A stretch of 64,000 bases of DNA from Heterodera schachtii (taxonomy: Eukaryota; Nematoda; Chromadorea; Rhabditida; Heteroderidae): the NCBI GenBank assembly GCA_023374025.1, contig SIJG01000028.1, positions 60,461 through 124,460 on the forward strand, written 5' to 3'. Under the pieces are notes generated by a model. It was not told where the DNA came from and made no database searches. It saw nothing but the letters and a program-made list of their open reading frames with translations. Below are positions 62,912-64,000 of this stretch, one piece after another; within the stretch, counting starts at the first letter, position 1; every line of letters begins with the position of its first letter. The translations under genes and the position numbers were made by a program.

Positions 62912-64000
62912 GGCTCCCTATCATTTCGTCACTGATCGTTTCGTCACTGTTCAGTTCGTCACTGATCATTTCGTCACTGAGAAAAGTTTTTACGAATTTG
63001 TTTGTTAGATTGTCTTTTAATGCTATCTTTAAAATTATTTTACTCAAAATATGTCGTAAGGCCAGCCGAAATTTTTTTTACAAAAATGTTTTTTTTTGGC
63101 AAAATTTTGATAAAAATCGACAAAAATTGAGAACATTTATTAAAAAGGCAGCGCCGCGAAGAAACGATGTATGAGGTAGTGTTAAAACTCTCGAGTCGCT
63201 CGAGAAGTCTTGGGTTTTTTGTCTCGAGTATCGGCGTCAATTCTCAGTCTTGGGAAATTTTCGGTCTCGAGCAATATTAGTGTGGGGGGGGGGGGGGGCT
63301 CGCAAAACTTTCACAAAAGGTCGTCGTAAATGTCAGTCCTGATTAATAATTTTTTAATGAAAATCTGCTAAGAATATGCTTAAATTCGCAATTTTTCCCC
63401 TGCTGGCGACGCCTATTGGCACCGCCAGCCCCTAAAAGTCTTTTATTTTCTTAAAAATTTGCTCGAAAATCATAAAATTTGGCCATTTTTGTGGACCAAT
63501 CTCTTAATAAATCTCATTAAAACTACATAAATTTTCCCGGCGGCGCCTGTCCGCACCGTCGGCCCCCTTTGTTCCCCAAAAGTTTTTGGAAAAAGCGCCG
63601 CAAAAAACCATTTTCGTTTTTTCATACTTATAATTTCACAAAATGCTTATCTATTTCTAACAAAAAATTTCTCAAATTTTAATCATGGACAATCAGAAAT
63701 ATAATATTAAACATTTTAAGCCTTTTTGAATAAATTTGAAAAAATGAGGATTTTTTGCCAAATGAGGCTTTTTAAAATTGAGAAGCTAAATTGGTCTCTT
63801 TTTTCAGAGAAGTTCACTTTCAAATCTTTCAAGCAACAAATTTATTTATTTATTTTTTTGCTAGCCATTTGTTTTTAATGAATTTTCGTTGTTTTTAAGG
63901 CAATGTGCCAAACTTTTTTTTTAAAAAATTCTCAGTGACGAAATGATCAGTGACGAACTGAACAGTGACGAAACGATCAGTGACGAAATGATAGGGAGCC
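62912..64000. mobile_element. Type I foldback element, word TTTCGTCACTGATC
   Basis: Words CATTTCGTCACTGATCG at 62921-62983 are inverted at 63934-63990. The outer tips GGCTCCCTATC / GATAGGGAGCC are exact inverses; the right tip ends at the last base of the window, so the target duplication cannot be checked. The interior holds two conserved GC hairpins (63403-63428, 63538-63562). No transposase. Confidence 0.88.

Noticed and set aside
1..64000. tRNA and rRNA genes
   Set aside because: No cloverleaf with A/B boxes or conserved rRNA segment was recognised by eye; a tRNAscan/Infernal run would be decisive.

Overview
The window looks like nuclear DNA of a plant-parasitic cyst nematode (Heteroderidae, Globodera/Heterodera type). 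This is an inference. It rests on AT-rich DNA, short GT-AG introns with TTTTCAG acceptors, a RanBPM/SPRYSEC-like SPRY gene and a large family of divergent F-box-like genes. No rRNA, tRNA, CRISPR array or bacterial operon was seen.

Layout. 1-3.1 kb: nested inverted-repeat transposons. 3.3-4.4 kb: AT-hook chromatin-type gene (+). 6.2-9.3 kb: coiled-coil/SPRY gene (-). 9.4-10.25 kb: 51-bp minisatellite. 10.4-13.3 kb: unidentified gene with duplicated exons (-). 13.9-16.7 kb: LEM + GIY-YIG nuclease gene, the LEM-3/ANKLE1 homologue (-), with a transposon inside its last exon. 17-22 kb: F-box copies A (broken) and B (intact). 22-26 kb: stacked transposons, one carrying an 85-codon ORF. 26.3-29.2 kb: head-to-head pair of tetraspan-protein genes. 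29.7-31.7 kb: hAT elements. 31.8-35.3 kb: F-box copies C and D. 36.6-43.8 kb: F-box copy E, with an apparently young Ty3/gypsy retrotransposon in its first intron. 45-51.8 kb: F-box copies F (broken), G (intact) and H (broken 5' half). 52-56.2 kb: transposons. 56.7-59.24 kb: 5' part of a PAF-acetylhydrolase gene. 59.6-62.9 kb: F-box debris and the 3' end of copy K. 62.9-64 kb: an inverted-repeat element that ends at the window edge.

F-box genes. Two subfamilies occur. Subfamily 1 (A, B, C, D, F, H, J, K) has a tiny first exon directly followed by the F-box. Subfamily 2 (E, G and a fragment) has an extra exon encoding one hydrophobic segment followed by a basic stretch, which would make a membrane-anchored F-box protein. 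B, D and G read through without damage. The others carry frameshifts, stops, a lost acceptor site, deletions or insertions, so this is a birth-and-death array.

Most notable feature. Non-autonomous elements with 8-bp target duplications have ends built from tandem copies of a 12-17 bp word. The word is uniform within an element and inverted between its two ends, but it differs from element to element. Two elements (2631-3108 and 52897-53347) share their interior but not their word. A second set with typical hAT ends (CAGGG/TAGAG/TAGGG) also carries private repeated subterminal words. A third set has GGTA/GGCA ends, variable tips and C-tracts. A conserved GC-rich hairpin is repeated nine times, mostly in or near such elements.
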